Below, in pieces: positions 37,353 through 46,867 of a stretch of 64,000 bases of DNA. Positions within the stretch are counted from its first letter, which is position 1. Each line of letters starts with the position of its first letter. The position numbers and the translations under genes are program-made. The notes under the pieces were generated by a model. It searched no databases, was not told where the DNA came from, and saw only the letters and a program-made list of their open reading frames with translations. The stretch is taken from positions 15,804,053 through 15,868,052 of the forward strand of contig OX344750.2 in assembly GCA_947034885.2 (NCBI GenBank), in the 5' to 3' direction. Source of the DNA: Thuidium tamariscinum. Lineage: Eukaryota > Streptophyta > Bryopsida > Hypnales > Thuidiaceae.

Positions 37353-37498
37353 GCATTATTATCATTTTTATCATACAAGTTTTCTTTTGAATAATACTAT
37401 GCAAGACTTCTCTAGGGTTTTACCTTCACCTTTCCACCGCTTCTTCTTGAGTTTGTCTTGGAATAAACTCTAGGATTCAAAAATAATGAAAGAATGAC

Positions 37499-37587
37499 TC
37501 CCTTTGTCCCATTGAAAGCTTCCTAATTAGGCTGATTTATAATCTTTGCAGGAAGACTATGGGAAGCTTTTAGTGGGACAGAGGGAG
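37499..37587. mobile_element. Stowaway-like MITE E1
   Basis: This 89-bp element has ends CTCCCTTTGTCCCATTGAAA and the inverse in TTTAGTGGGACAGAGGGAG, with TA at the right edge. The core CTTCCTAATTAGGCTGATTT is shared with E2 and E4. Confidence 0.82.
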
Positions 37588-38620
37588 TACTATGCAAAAC
37601 TTGTCCTTTCCACACAAAATTCCAAAGATGAACATCTGCACCCTATTTTACATAAAAGGATTCTTTATCACCCATTTGACTCACTTAATGTCCTCAACAT
37701 CCTTCTAAGGTTAATTCTTTCAACAATGCACAAAGATTACAATACAAAATGAGGGGGTTGGGATGGAAGGTATGTACTTGGGACATATCATTTTAGGTCA
37801 CAACCGCACAACTAACTTAATTCAATCTCTGCTTCTGTTGCTGCCGTTCTCCTCTTACTTAAGCTTTCTGCAGGAGATCAATGGTGCCAAAACCCAATTA
37901 AAGTCTGCCAAAAATATTACAATAATCTTGGGAGCCTTCAATTGTCCAAGGTTTCCTATTATCACACAATCACTTGAACCATGATAAACCCGATCATGCT
38001 GTTTACGCTAAGTCTGTCTATGACAACCTAAATGCCATCTGGTCCATCACATGCAAAATTGTACTAATGGTGTATATACCCAAATCTAAAATGTGCTTCA
38101 CTAGATTATTTGTATGAAGTGAATAATTGTAGAGTGAACCCACAGTTGAGGTGCTTCAAGGAGTTTTGTCTTGTGTTTTTCTCAAACTCTGACTCATGGT
38201 CCCTCTGTCATTGCACACACTTCACAATTAACTTTAATGTGCTTGCTGTTTGAAAATATTGATAATCCAAGCATCAACTGTGTGTCTCCACAACTGAAAA
38301 TTCAATGACAAAATTTGTTGAGAATCGAATTCATCACCTGAAACACTATTGACATAGCTGCATCAAAGCTCCACAAAAAAAAATTTAATTTTAGTCTAAC
38401 TTATCAAGGTATCTCCAGTTGTCTCTGAAATGGCCAGAGAAAAACGGGCCCAACACCAAGCCCTAAATAAGTTGAAGGTATGTTAGACAAAAGCTGAGGA
38501 AAGCATGAGAGTGATCATGCTTCCCATTCAAATGGGGGAGAAATGGGAGTTGAATCAGCTGGGCACACAGTAACTGCCAAATTGCCAGTAATTAATTGAA
38601 CCCTTGTCTAAAGTGGGTAC
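37588..38620. other. Slightly GC-richer segment, no gene supported
   Basis: Composition is less AT-rich than the surroundings, but I found no recognisable protein and no paired splice sites. It may be old genic or retroelement sequence. Confidence 0.35.
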
Positions 38621-38900
38621 ACCCAAAAGTGCCACTTATTCATACTGTGCCTAGTTACTGTTATTAGCTTGTTCAGATTTTCATGCAATTTTGTTGGCAA
38701 GTGAAAGCATGTTCCAACGCACCAAAGAACGTTGGATTTGGATACCGTATGCAAAAGTTATTAACGGTCAAAGTTAGTTTCTGAAAGTGCCATCTACATT
38801 CTTCGAACAAGACTGATTTTGGAAATGTATGCTCATTGTAGATGGCGCTTTTAGGAACACGGCGCTTTTAGGAACACGGCACTTTTGGGTGTACCTACTT
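38621..38900. mobile_element. TA-flanked MITE C2
   Basis: The ends are AAGTGGGTACACCC and the inverse (GGGTGTACCTACTT), between TA dinucleotides. Its right arm carries a tandem duplication of the 17-bp unit GGCGCTTTTAGGAACAC (two full copies plus a partial). It shares its interior with C1 and C3. Confidence 0.85.
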
Positions 38901-40274
38901 TATATTGCAAAAGATGTAAAGTTAGTATTTTCTTTTAAACTAACTTGCCTAGTCTATTGATGGCCTTCCACTTACTTTGCAAAGGTTCAAAATAGCATTT
39001 CTTTTTTGAGCAAAATTTGCTTGGCTTGATAGATTCTAGCGTCTTTGGCACTCTCCCTCCAAATTTCAGCCTATACCTCAAAACCAACAAATTGACAGAC
39101 AGCCAAAAAAAAAACCTTTCTCAAAACACATTTGGATACTCATAGAGAAAAGATGGATCAAAACCATTTGTCATGTGCAATTTTTCATCCCCTCAGGCTC
39201 GCAATTTTTGAATGTCAGAGCATTTATGGATTAAGAATTGGGGCCAATTTTATTATGCAATACATTATAGATTTATAGACAATGAAATAAAAAAATTAAC
39301 AACTAAATGGCTTAATGTAATTGAATATGAGTGCAAGTGATTCCAATAAAACCCTTCTAACCAATAACCTCTTGAAGGTAATATCGATTGTGTAGTCCCA
39401 CCTTGGGCTGCAAACAAATGTGACAAATGCGATGAACCTCTTTAATGTAAAATCATTTATCTAAACCCAATCCCAAGTATATTACTTTAGGGAGGTTCTA
39501 TTGACTAGTGCTTTGATGAAACTTATTGTGTGTGATTTGGAACTTCTATTTGTAATTTTTGGTGTTGAAAAATAATAGAGGGTTTAAATATCTATTAATA
39601 AAAAATTAATGAGACATTAATAAATGAGAAGCTTCTTACTACATTTCTTTGTTGGTGAGACCCTCTATGAATTCCTTGTTGAGTAAGTTATTCAAGAATT
39701 AATATGAAATAATTTTAATCTTATATTAATGTATTTATGTAGTATATATTGAAAAATAAATCTAGATGTTGCCATGTTGGTCATTGGTTAAGTCCAACTT
39801 TTTCCTTTCAAAATTCATCTTAATTTCAATTCAAGAGATAAAATTACCAAATTTTGTAATTCCCATTACATCTGTCAATGCACCTCTTAAAATATTTGCT
39901 TTGCCTTGCACCGCCCTACATCATGTCCAAATGTTCTCATTTGGCAAGTACCTCTACTACATACAACAATCCTCTCCAAAATAAAACCACAATTGGGTTC
40001 ATTTCTTAACCCTTAAACGGTACCCTGAACGTTTGGTGTCTTGTGAATGACAAAGACTCTTTCCTTATAGGATAGAAGTGCAACTTTTTCATCCTTGGTA
40101 TTAGAAATGAAAAGAGAATTTTTTTTACAATACTTTGACTTCCAATGAGTATATTTAGCTTATTCAAAGTAGATGATGTCACATACTCACATAGTATCAA
40201 AAAACATGGTTTCCACAGCCACCAGTCTCTCCTTCAAGAGTTAAGTGCCATTCCATATTAACCAACACACATAA
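38901..40274. other. No gene supported
   Basis: AT-rich sequence. Scattered open frames do not resemble known proteins and no transposon ends were delimited. Confidence 0.4.
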
Positions 40275-40434
40275 GGGCCTGTTTACACCAAAAAACTTTG
40301 GCTTGGGGCCCAGAGGAATGGAGTCTTCTGATTGGAACTTTGGATTGGTACCATAGCTATCTTCCAATCAAAATACTCCATTCTCTTGGGCCCCAACCCA
40401 AAGTTTTTTGGTGTAAACAGGGCCTTAAGTAACT
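40275..40434. mobile_element. Palindromic MITE F (GGGCCTGTTT ends)
   Basis: The left end GGGCCTGTTTACACCAAAAA and the right end inverse pair over about 60 bp, including TTGGGGCCCA and GGAATGGAGT. TAA/TTA at the edges fits PIF/Harbinger (TWA target), but hAT elements also often begin this way. The foldback arms are nearly perfect, so the copy is probably young. Confidence 0.75.
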
Positions 40435-40714
40435 CCAGGCTTTCACAACCTTGAGCAGTCCAACCATTCACTCCAAGTATCACCACCGCCATTCACTGCG
40501 AAGCAACATTGTAAACATTGTGGACCACTGATCTTGCTTGCAAGGAGGAAGTCATCGCCAATCTAGTGAAATTCAGCTTCTACGACCATCACTGCAACTG
40601 CCTTCGATCCGACAAAACAAAGCAATGGATTCAACATTTCAAATGTGGACTGAACCTCATTAGTTTTTGGGTGTCAGAATGCTCCAGAATGTCACAGTGC
40701 TTAGTTTCAATCCG

Positions 40715-41103
40715 ACTACAGTGGAAACACCCAAAACCGTCCAAATAAGGAATTCAGTATAGTTGGAGGCATCTTTTTCTAAAAATGATATTTTTCTAGT
40801 ATTAGCGAGTGAAAATCATGAATATTAAAAATTTTAAAAAAATTTGGAAATCAGTATGTAATTTCTATAAATTTTCAAAGTGTTGGCTCCATAGACCATT
40901 GGAACCGTCCTATAAGTGTACCTTTAACTGAACACCTGCTGAAATCAACTATCAGTGAATGAAAACTATACATGTGTCTTATAACTACGTCAGCAAATTA
41001 GAATTAAACATTTGTCGGACGCTTTAATGAATGCTTATGGATAGATTTAGTGGTACTCTAGGGTTCAGGAATAGGTACAGGGATGGAAATGGGTGTTTCT
41101 CCC
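40715..41103. repeat. Dispersed repeat G, copy 2 (uninterrupted)
   Basis: Same-orientation relative of 23783-24162. It runs through GGGTGTTTCTCCCTTAC without any TTAA-flanked element, so it acts as a paralogous empty site for A3. The middle is substantially diverged. Confidence 0.62.
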
Positions 41104-41429
41104 TTACATGGAAATGTTCAAGGCTGAATTCTAAGGAGTACCAACTCTTTCCAGCTCTATAATTGGCCATGGGATGGCAGAAAATAGGATATAGCCAGCC
41201 TCGATCAAGTCTTTGCTAATGCTGATTTGTTTCCTGCAGTTAATAGTCAACTCTCCATTCTGTGTTCGAAGCCAACCGATCGAACCCTGAACGACACCCA
41301 GAATGACGGATCCACAGCATCGGAATCTCAATGTTTCTGGAAATTGAGACGGCAAAAACAGCAAACAGCAGACGTAGTCTTGATTTATGAACCTTGTTCA
41401 ATTCCCCATGAAAAAAGAACCATTTACAA
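41104..41429. other. GC-richer segment, origin unknown
   Basis: Overlapping open frames occur on both strands here (for example minus 41364-41131). None resembles a family I recognise and no splice context supports an exon. It may be a remnant of the larger unit that contains repeat G. Confidence 0.3.
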
Positions 41430-42164
41430 AGGCAATTGTAAGAAACACTTGTCCTATTTTTGTTACACTTAGTGTGCTGATTTGTTTTTTGGTCATAATT
41501 TCTATGTTTTGGTTCCAAATGACTCAATATTTATAGAGAAGATACTCATAGGTACCATACATATTCTCTAATTTTTTTCATAATTTTCAAAAATAATTTG
41601 ATTTCAAAATAGTACTAGTGATTGAATGTCACACTTGGTAGTTTAGGGGTTCTTAGTCACTAAGGAGTACCTTTTTTTTAATGATTTTGAGATGAAATTT
41701 GGATGAGATGGTCTTCTAGTAGACTTACAACTCTCTACTTGAGGGATTTTGAAAAAAGTTGTTTTTATGTTTTGTGGAAGCCCACAAAGTGAGCTTCCTT
41801 TTGGTTGCATTTTTAAACATATAAAGTATTATTTTAGTGATTTTTTTTTATGAATGACCATCTCCATAGAGTTGTTACAAATGCCCACTTTTCTTTTTTT
41901 TAAGTATTTATTTTTACTAATTTTCTCAAATTAAAACATGAAGATATGTATTTTCTTGAGGTTTGGCGCTTTTTAAGTTCTCCTACTTAGAGAATTTTTC
42001 TATCAATTTCCTTTGGTGAAAACCTTCATCTTAGAGGTGTATACATTATTCATATTTTTCAAAAAAAATTCAAATTAATTTTCTAATTTTAAAGTACTTC
42101 AGAAAAAGTGACGAGTACTATAGTGTATCACAACAAATAGGACAAGTGTTTCTTACAATCACCC
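41430..42164. mobile_element. Family-B element B7
   Basis: It is 735 bp long. The left end AGGCAATTGTAAGAAACACT is slightly diverged and the right end is the inverse of GGGTGATTGTAAGAAACACT. The ACAA duplication lies at 41426-41429 and 42165-42168. The interior resembles B3, B5 and B8. Confidence 0.82.
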
Positions 42165-42586
42165 ACAATGGATCCACGTCGACACCAAAAATCGATCTCA
42201 ACATTTGGATTATTTAAGCTAAGCAATCGGAGTTAGCCTCCATGATCGACTCCGTCAATTTCATTGATGTCACCTTATCAAATTCCAACACCAGAAACGA
42301 ACTATCGATTGAAGTGCTAGCTGAAGCTCACGACTAGCTGTTCGTAATTCTTGTGCTCACATCCAAACTGCAATTCCACCTTGTCGGTGACTCCGATCCG
42401 CAAACTCTGTGCAAACTTGGACCTCGAAATTAAAGTCGAAACACATCAACTACTGTGCGCGGTTGCGACCCCCTCTCATGCAACCCTAAAATTGGAGTGC
42501 CACCCAATTTTGAAAATCAACACCTTCCGATCCGTACGTAGTTAGAGGAGACAGCGATAACTTGCATTTGCGTCTTCTAGGTGCTG
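42165..42586. other. GC-richer segment without supported gene
   Basis: Composition resembles genic DNA (GATCGACTCCGTCAA and similar), but the longest open frame is 64 codons and not recognisable. Confidence 0.35.
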
Positions 42587-43043
42587 CTGCCCTGACTGGA
42601 GTTTGCATCTCCTTCAATTCAGTCAACCCTAAGGTGGGTACACTTAAAAGCGCCACTTTTTGGTACTACACCTAATAACTATTATTGGTCTGATCAAATT
42701 TTCATATAGTCTTCTTGGCAAGTGAAAGCACGTTTCAATGCACCAAAAAATGCAGCATTTGGATACGATATGCAAAAGTTATTAAGGTTCAAAGTCTATT
42801 TCTAAAAGCACTTCAGCCAAATAGGTACATAATGGAATTCAGAAATGTACAATAACTGTAGATGGCACTTTTAGGTGAGGTGCAATTTTAGGTGTACCCA
42901 CCTTATCACACAACCCTCACTCCACCATTCCCTCGAACCTTTTCCATTCTCTTAGCTTTTATCGCTTCACTAAATTAATTACTGCATGCTCATCACTTCA
43001 CTTCTGCAATTCGGCTGCTCTTGCTGTTGTTGATGTTGTCCAG
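42587..43043 (+). repeat. Direct repeat, copy 1 (interrupted by C3)
   Basis: CTGCCCTGACTGGAGTTTGC, then after the MITE C3 the sequence CAACCCTCACTCC...TTTTCCATTCTCTTAGCTT...CTGCATGCTCATCACTTCAC and a CTG-type tail. The same string occurs at 46549-46704 without the MITE. The two copies lie 4 kb apart in the same orientation and bracket the kinase pseudogene. Confidence 0.8.
42632..42903. mobile_element. TA-flanked MITE C3
   Basis: The ends are AGGTGGGTACACTTAAAAGC and the inverse (TTTTAGGTGTACCCACCT), between TA dinucleotides. It is inserted in the direct repeat whose second copy lacks it. Confidence 0.82.
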
Positions 43044-43178
43044 AGCTACAACAATTCCAAGGCGTGATCAGCTAGCTTCCGCGTTGTGCGTTGCAAGGAT
43101 TGGGCTTTCTAATTTTTCAGTGCCATAGCTTGTCCCAATCTTCTCTGCATGCACGGTACGTCCCAATTCTACCGGTTG

Positions 43179-43249
43179 AAGTTGTATTTTCTTCACCAGA
43201 ATTCTATGAGAATTCTATGTCCAAAGTTCCGGTGAAGAAAATACAACTT
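43179..43249. repeat. Hairpin with perfect 19-bp arms
   Basis: AAGTTGTATTTTCTTCACC at 43179-43197 is exactly complementary to 43231-43249. The loop is 33 bp and contains AGAATTCT twice. Confidence 0.8.
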
Positions 43250-43252
43250 GTG

Positions 43253-43740
43253 ACATTTTAATTTGTTAAAAATAGTATTATTTTTTTGAAAAATACATTA
43301 AAAATGCAAAATTTGAGAAAACTTTTTGGTGATGAGATTTAACCAAAGAACTCACCAAAAAAGTGTTTTATATTTTTGAAAAAAAATGAAAAATGAAGCT
43401 CTCTTTGTGGACTTCTACAACACTTAAAAATAAGTATTTTTAGAATTCTTTTAGGTTGTTGGTATAAGTCTAGTAAGAGACCATGCTCTCCAAATTTTAG
43501 GTCAATATTCAGTTTTTTGGAGATAAATGGTGCTAAAAACCCTTGAATTGAGTGTTGTGATACATTTTTGGGGCTATTTAAAAATAATAAATTATTTTTG
43601 AAAAATCTCCAAAATTCATTACAGATACATAATAGCTATGAGTAGTTTTACTATAAATTTTGAGTCATTTAGAGCTAAAATACAAAAGTTATGGCTAAAA
43701 TGAAAATAAAAAACTAAGGTGTGACAAAAGGCTTTAAATA
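43253..43740. mobile_element. Family-B fragment B9
   Basis: The interior resembles the middle of B3, B7 and B8 (GGACTTCTACAACACTTAAA, GGAGATAAATGGTGCTAAAA, AAGTTATGGCTAAAA). The terminal GGGTNATTGCAAGAAA is missing at both ends, so this is a truncated relic. Confidence 0.6.
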
Positions 43741-43765
43741 TTTATTGTGGTTCCATCTTTGAGAA

Positions 43766-44427
43766 TTGACCCCTAAAGGTTCAAGGCATATTTTTTGAAA
43801 ATATAGATTTTTTGGGGAGCTCACCACAAGTGAAATTTCCATTTTTGATCTTTGAAGTTTTCACACAGTATGTAGTCTAAGATTCACTTTAAGAAATAAC
43901 AATTTTCATAATTTTTGATTAAATGGTAAAAAAGTTTTGTATAGTATGTAGTTATTTTTCCAGAGTGGGCAGCCTAGGTAGATTTAAAAAATCACTTTTT
44001 GAAGAAATAAAAATATGAAATTGGTTTTCTAGATTTTCATATATATATATGTAGGTAGCTTTAAATCATTCCATTTTGATTGATGAGATAAAAGATATGA
44101 AGGATTTTAGTTTGTAAGCAATTATAGAATTTCTACTCTAAAATAAACTCTAAAGTCCTTTATTTAACTCAATTTTTTATATTTTTGGGAAAAAAAATTG
44201 AGTGTAGATTTTCTTTATTTCAACATTTCAACCATTGGGATTGACACTTTTCAATTCCATAAATAAATTCCTAAAAATTTAGTATTTTGAATCATTCTCT
44301 ACTTCTTTCTACTTACTATTTTTTTTCCTATATATTGTACAATTTCAAATGATTTGAAAATGTTCAAGCATGTAGCCAACTTGCCTTGAAGAATCAATCT
44401 AAAGATAATCTACCATTTTGGACATTT
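43766..44427. mobile_element. TTAA-family fragment A7
   Basis: The left end TTGACCCCTAAAGG is a mutated version of the family terminus. The interior follows A1 and A5 (TCTACTTCTTTCTACTTACT, CAAGCATGTAGCCAACTT). Homology stops near 44427, before the subterminal motif and right end, at the start of another repeat. Confidence 0.72.
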
Positions 44428-44431
44428 GAAA

Positions 44432-44700
44432 CAAGGTGGGCCTAGAAGGATAGATTTATCTTAAGGAAAAATTCAAGAATTTTTTATTTTTCCAAATAAT
44501 TTTTTTTGCAAATTCTCAATCCATATTTGGAATCAGAGACCCCAAATTAGCTAAGGGAGGCCTACAATACACTCTAAGCACAACACAAAATAGGGGCTTT
44601 TTTTTCACTTTTACCCTAGAGAACCAAAAATTTACCCTGCTGGCTTAGCCCACCTTTGATGGTAGGATTTCAGTATTTTACATCCTGCCAATTCAAGGCT
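44432..44700. repeat. Dispersed repeat I, copy 1
   Basis: The edges are AAGGTGGGCC and GCCCACCTT. The reverse complement of the left half (AGAATTTGCAAAAA, TAGCTAATTTGGGGTCTCT) matches 62768-62935, and GCCCACCTTTGATGGTAGGATTT-like sequence occurs at the end of both copies. Its right edge is followed by long T-rich sequence. Confidence 0.55.
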
Positions 44701-44759
44701 ACATTGATACAGTTCTAGGTGAAAAATTCTCCTACATCAGTTTTTACTGTTTATTGTTT

Positions 44760-44850
44760 ACTTTTTTCCTTTTAAAATTCTTTTAAAACTTTTTTTACTT
44801 TTTCTTTTCTTTTTTTTTCTTTTTTTTCTTTTTTTACTTTAAAAAAAATA
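44760..44850. repeat. Pyrimidine-rich (T/C) low-complexity tract
   Basis: Almost pure T with scattered C, resembling repeated TTTTTTACTTTT and TTTTTTTCTTTT units. No gene. Confidence 0.9.
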
Positions 44851-45298
44851 AATTGACACTATTAAAGGACATTTTTACTACAAGAATCCACCCTGTTCTA
44901 GTTTGATGTTTGTAACGACAGTAACTAGGAAGGTTAATTTTTAGACCAGTTTTAACCGTGTCAAGTGAGAGATGACAGGAATGGTTCATTGAGGACAAAT
45001 AAGGTTCATGCTCTTTTCATATTACCAGTTTGCAAAATGCATGAATTGCTAACTTAAAAAAAACTGTAAAATTCAATTCAAATCAACATGTGAGAACATG
45101 GCGCAATCTTGCTACAATGTTTGTAGCCTTTAGTCTCTATTTGAATTTAACATGCAAAAATCATTTTTATTTCATTTTTCATACATTAAAGTGTGCAACT
45201 AAATTATTTTGTAGAGAGTATAATGGTAGAAAGGGACCGCCAATTTCGACAAATTATTCAAATATGCACATAGTTTGATCAATCTAAACATTCATCAT

Positions 45299-46192
45299 TT
45301 ACACTATTATTGTCTTAGAATTAAAGGGATTCCACCCACTTTGCCTTAACTTAGTTTCTTCTAACCTACTTGACATTTCTAGAATCCAAGGATGATGCAA
45401 AACCCTTGATGGACTCAAACGTTTGTTAACATTGCATCTCAACATTTTTTGAATGAGATCTTTGGCACCCTTCAAGATGTGTGGCCATCAATTCTCCGCA
45501 AATAAATCTTCGTCCTTCGCAATTTCTTCATACACATTTGCGAATGTGTAACCACCAAAAGGAGCATGTGCCGTTAAGAGAGCATAGAGTACCACTCCAA
45601 GGCTCTAAATGTCGGCTTTGGGTCCATGGTAGCCTCTTATGACTTCGGGAGCTGTATATGGTGGAGTCACAACCACATCATTCAATATTTCACCAAACTC
45701 AAAAAGTTGGGCCAATCCAAAATCAATCATTTTGACGGGTGAACCTTTGCCTTTGGTTTGGAATAACAAGTTTTCAAGCTTCAAATCCCTATACACTATG
45801 CCAAAGCTATGGCAAGCTTTAATAGCACTAGCAATTTCTTTGATTATTTGAGCGGCGCTTGGTTCATCAAAAATACCATTTTGAAGCATATAATCGAAGA
45901 TTGAGCCTCCTTCACATAGCTCCATTACTATGTATACATAATCATCGTCTTCCAAAACATCTTTGAGGGCCACTATATTTGGGTGTTCATTAAGATTGAT
46001 CAACCTTAAGAGGTTAATTTCACGTTTCACCATTTCTTGTTGTTTTTGTAAGACAAGGTTGCTCTTTGATAGGCATTTGCATGCATAACATTTGTTGGTT
46101 CTAATTTGGGTGCACAAATATGTCACTCCGAAAGCACCCGCCCCCAATTGCTTGCCTTTAGTATAGAGGTCCGTGAATTTGATCATGGTCAT
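45299..46192 (-). pseudogene. CDPK/PEPC-kinase-like serine/threonine kinase, intronless, two in-frame stops
   Basis: Read from ATG at 46192 to TAA at 45301-45299, the frame has 297 codons and covers a whole kinase domain of the CaMK/CDPK type. Landmarks are the glycine loop GAGAFG (17-22), Lys39, Glu58 of helix C, HPNIV (70-74), MELCEGGSIFD (90-100), YRDLKLEN (134-141), DFG (157-159) and APE (181-183). Beyond come ADI-stop-SLG, GGYTF, KGAKDLIQKML and HHPWILEM. No EF hands follow, so length and architecture resemble PEP-carboxylase kinase. TAG at codon 196 (45607-45605) and TGA at codon 235 (45490-45488) both sit where tryptophan is expected. The catalytic HRD has become YRD. The ORF could formally begin upstream at a TTG, but ATG 46192 is the plant-like start. 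It is most likely a recent pseudogene; assembly error is the alternative. Confidence 0.82.
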
Positions 46193-46258
46193 TGTGAAAA
46201 GCAACAATTAACAAGTTCATGAAAGCAAAAATAGAATAATAATAATGTAGAACCTTGC

Positions 46259-46266
46259 TATTTATA
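46259..46266 (-). promoter_or_regulatory. TATA box of the kinase pseudogene
   Basis: The minus strand reads CTATAAATAGC, a near-perfect plant TATA box, 67 bp above the ATG at 46192. This implies a short leader and that the copy arose with, or acquired, a promoter, which argues against a plain reverse-transcribed copy. Confidence 0.7.
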
Positions 46267-46299
46267 GTTGAGTTGTGTATTTTTTACTTTGAACTAGTT

Positions 46300-46548
46300 T
46301 TTACCTATCTTTTACATTGATCTATTTTCCATCTATCTTTTATGTTGTGTTTGTTTTGATTTAGTTTTTACTTTATTCTAGTTTTGATTTAGTTTTTACT
46401 TTATTTTAGTTTTGATTTACTTTTTACTTTGTTTTAGTTTTCATTTAGTTTTTACTTTATTCTAGTTTCATTTTGTTTTCATTTTGTTTTCCATTAATTT
46501 TTATTTTTATTTTAGTTTTCATTTAGTTTTTACTTTGTTTTAGTTTTA
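46300..46548. repeat. Degenerate 28-bp minisatellite upstream of the kinase
   Basis: About seven imperfect units of the type TTTTGATTTAGTTTTTACTT plus TATTCTAG run up to the direct repeat at 46549. Units vary by single-base changes and small deletions. The array lies 40-290 bp above the TATA box. Confidence 0.85.
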
Positions 46549-46704
46549 CTGCCCTGACTGGAGTTTGCAACCCTCACTCCGCCATTCCCTAGCTCAAACC
46601 TTTTCCATTCTCTTAGCTTCACTCGCTTCACTGAATTAATTACTGCATGCTCATCACTTCACTTCCGCAATTCCGCTGCTCTTGTTGCTGCTGCTGCTGT
46701 CCAG
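46549..46704 (+). repeat. Direct repeat, copy 2
   Basis: CTGCCCTGACTGGAGTTTGC followed directly by AACCCTCACTCC and onward, matching 42587-43043 without the C3 insertion. It ends in a (CTG)n-like tail, GCTGCTGCTGCTGTCCAG. Confidence 0.8.
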
Positions 46705-46780
46705 TGTTGTAAATTTGGAAGGAGATTTTGGTAGTAGGATTTTCATGTATCCCATTGTGGGTAAAATGGAAGTAATCCCA

Positions 46781-46859
46781 TTGTGAGCAAAATTGTAACA
46801 TTTGGTGGTGTACATTCAGGTTGTGAAATGTACACCACCATTACAATTTTGTCCACAAT
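46781..46859. repeat. Hairpin with about 33-bp arms
   Basis: ATTGTGAGCAAAATTGTAA and GGTGGTGTACATT pair with AATGTACACCACC and TTACAATTTTGTCCACAAT across a short loop. There are a few mismatches and a bulge. Confidence 0.7.
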
Positions 46860-46867
46860 CGGCTTGC

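Noticed and set aside
37150..37473. Frames with poly-Asn, poly-Ile, poly-His and poly-Met
   Set aside because: They arise from the AAT/ATT/GAT microsatellite and lack any other coding signal.
38429..38476. Possible exon MAREKRAQHQALNKLK before a GTATGT donor on the plus strand
   Set aside because: It is short, has no matching upstream or downstream exon and matches no protein family I recognise. Chance is likely.
41131..41527. Overlapping open frames on both strands in a GC-richer patch
   Set aside because: No family recognised, no splice context, and the two strands cannot both be coding. Listed only as a segment of unknown origin.
45488..45607. Stop codons as evidence for an alternative genetic code or editing
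   Set aside because: GCH1 and the axonemal exons use the standard code with normal stops, and nuclear mRNA editing of this kind is not known in plants. Mutation is the simpler reading.
45639..45851. Plus-strand frame across the kinase
   Set aside because: It is the antisense shadow of the kinase domain.
46549..46704. Pair of direct repeats as LTRs of a retrotransposon
   Set aside because: The repeats lack TG...CA ends, primer-binding site, polypurine tract and any gag or pol sequence between them.
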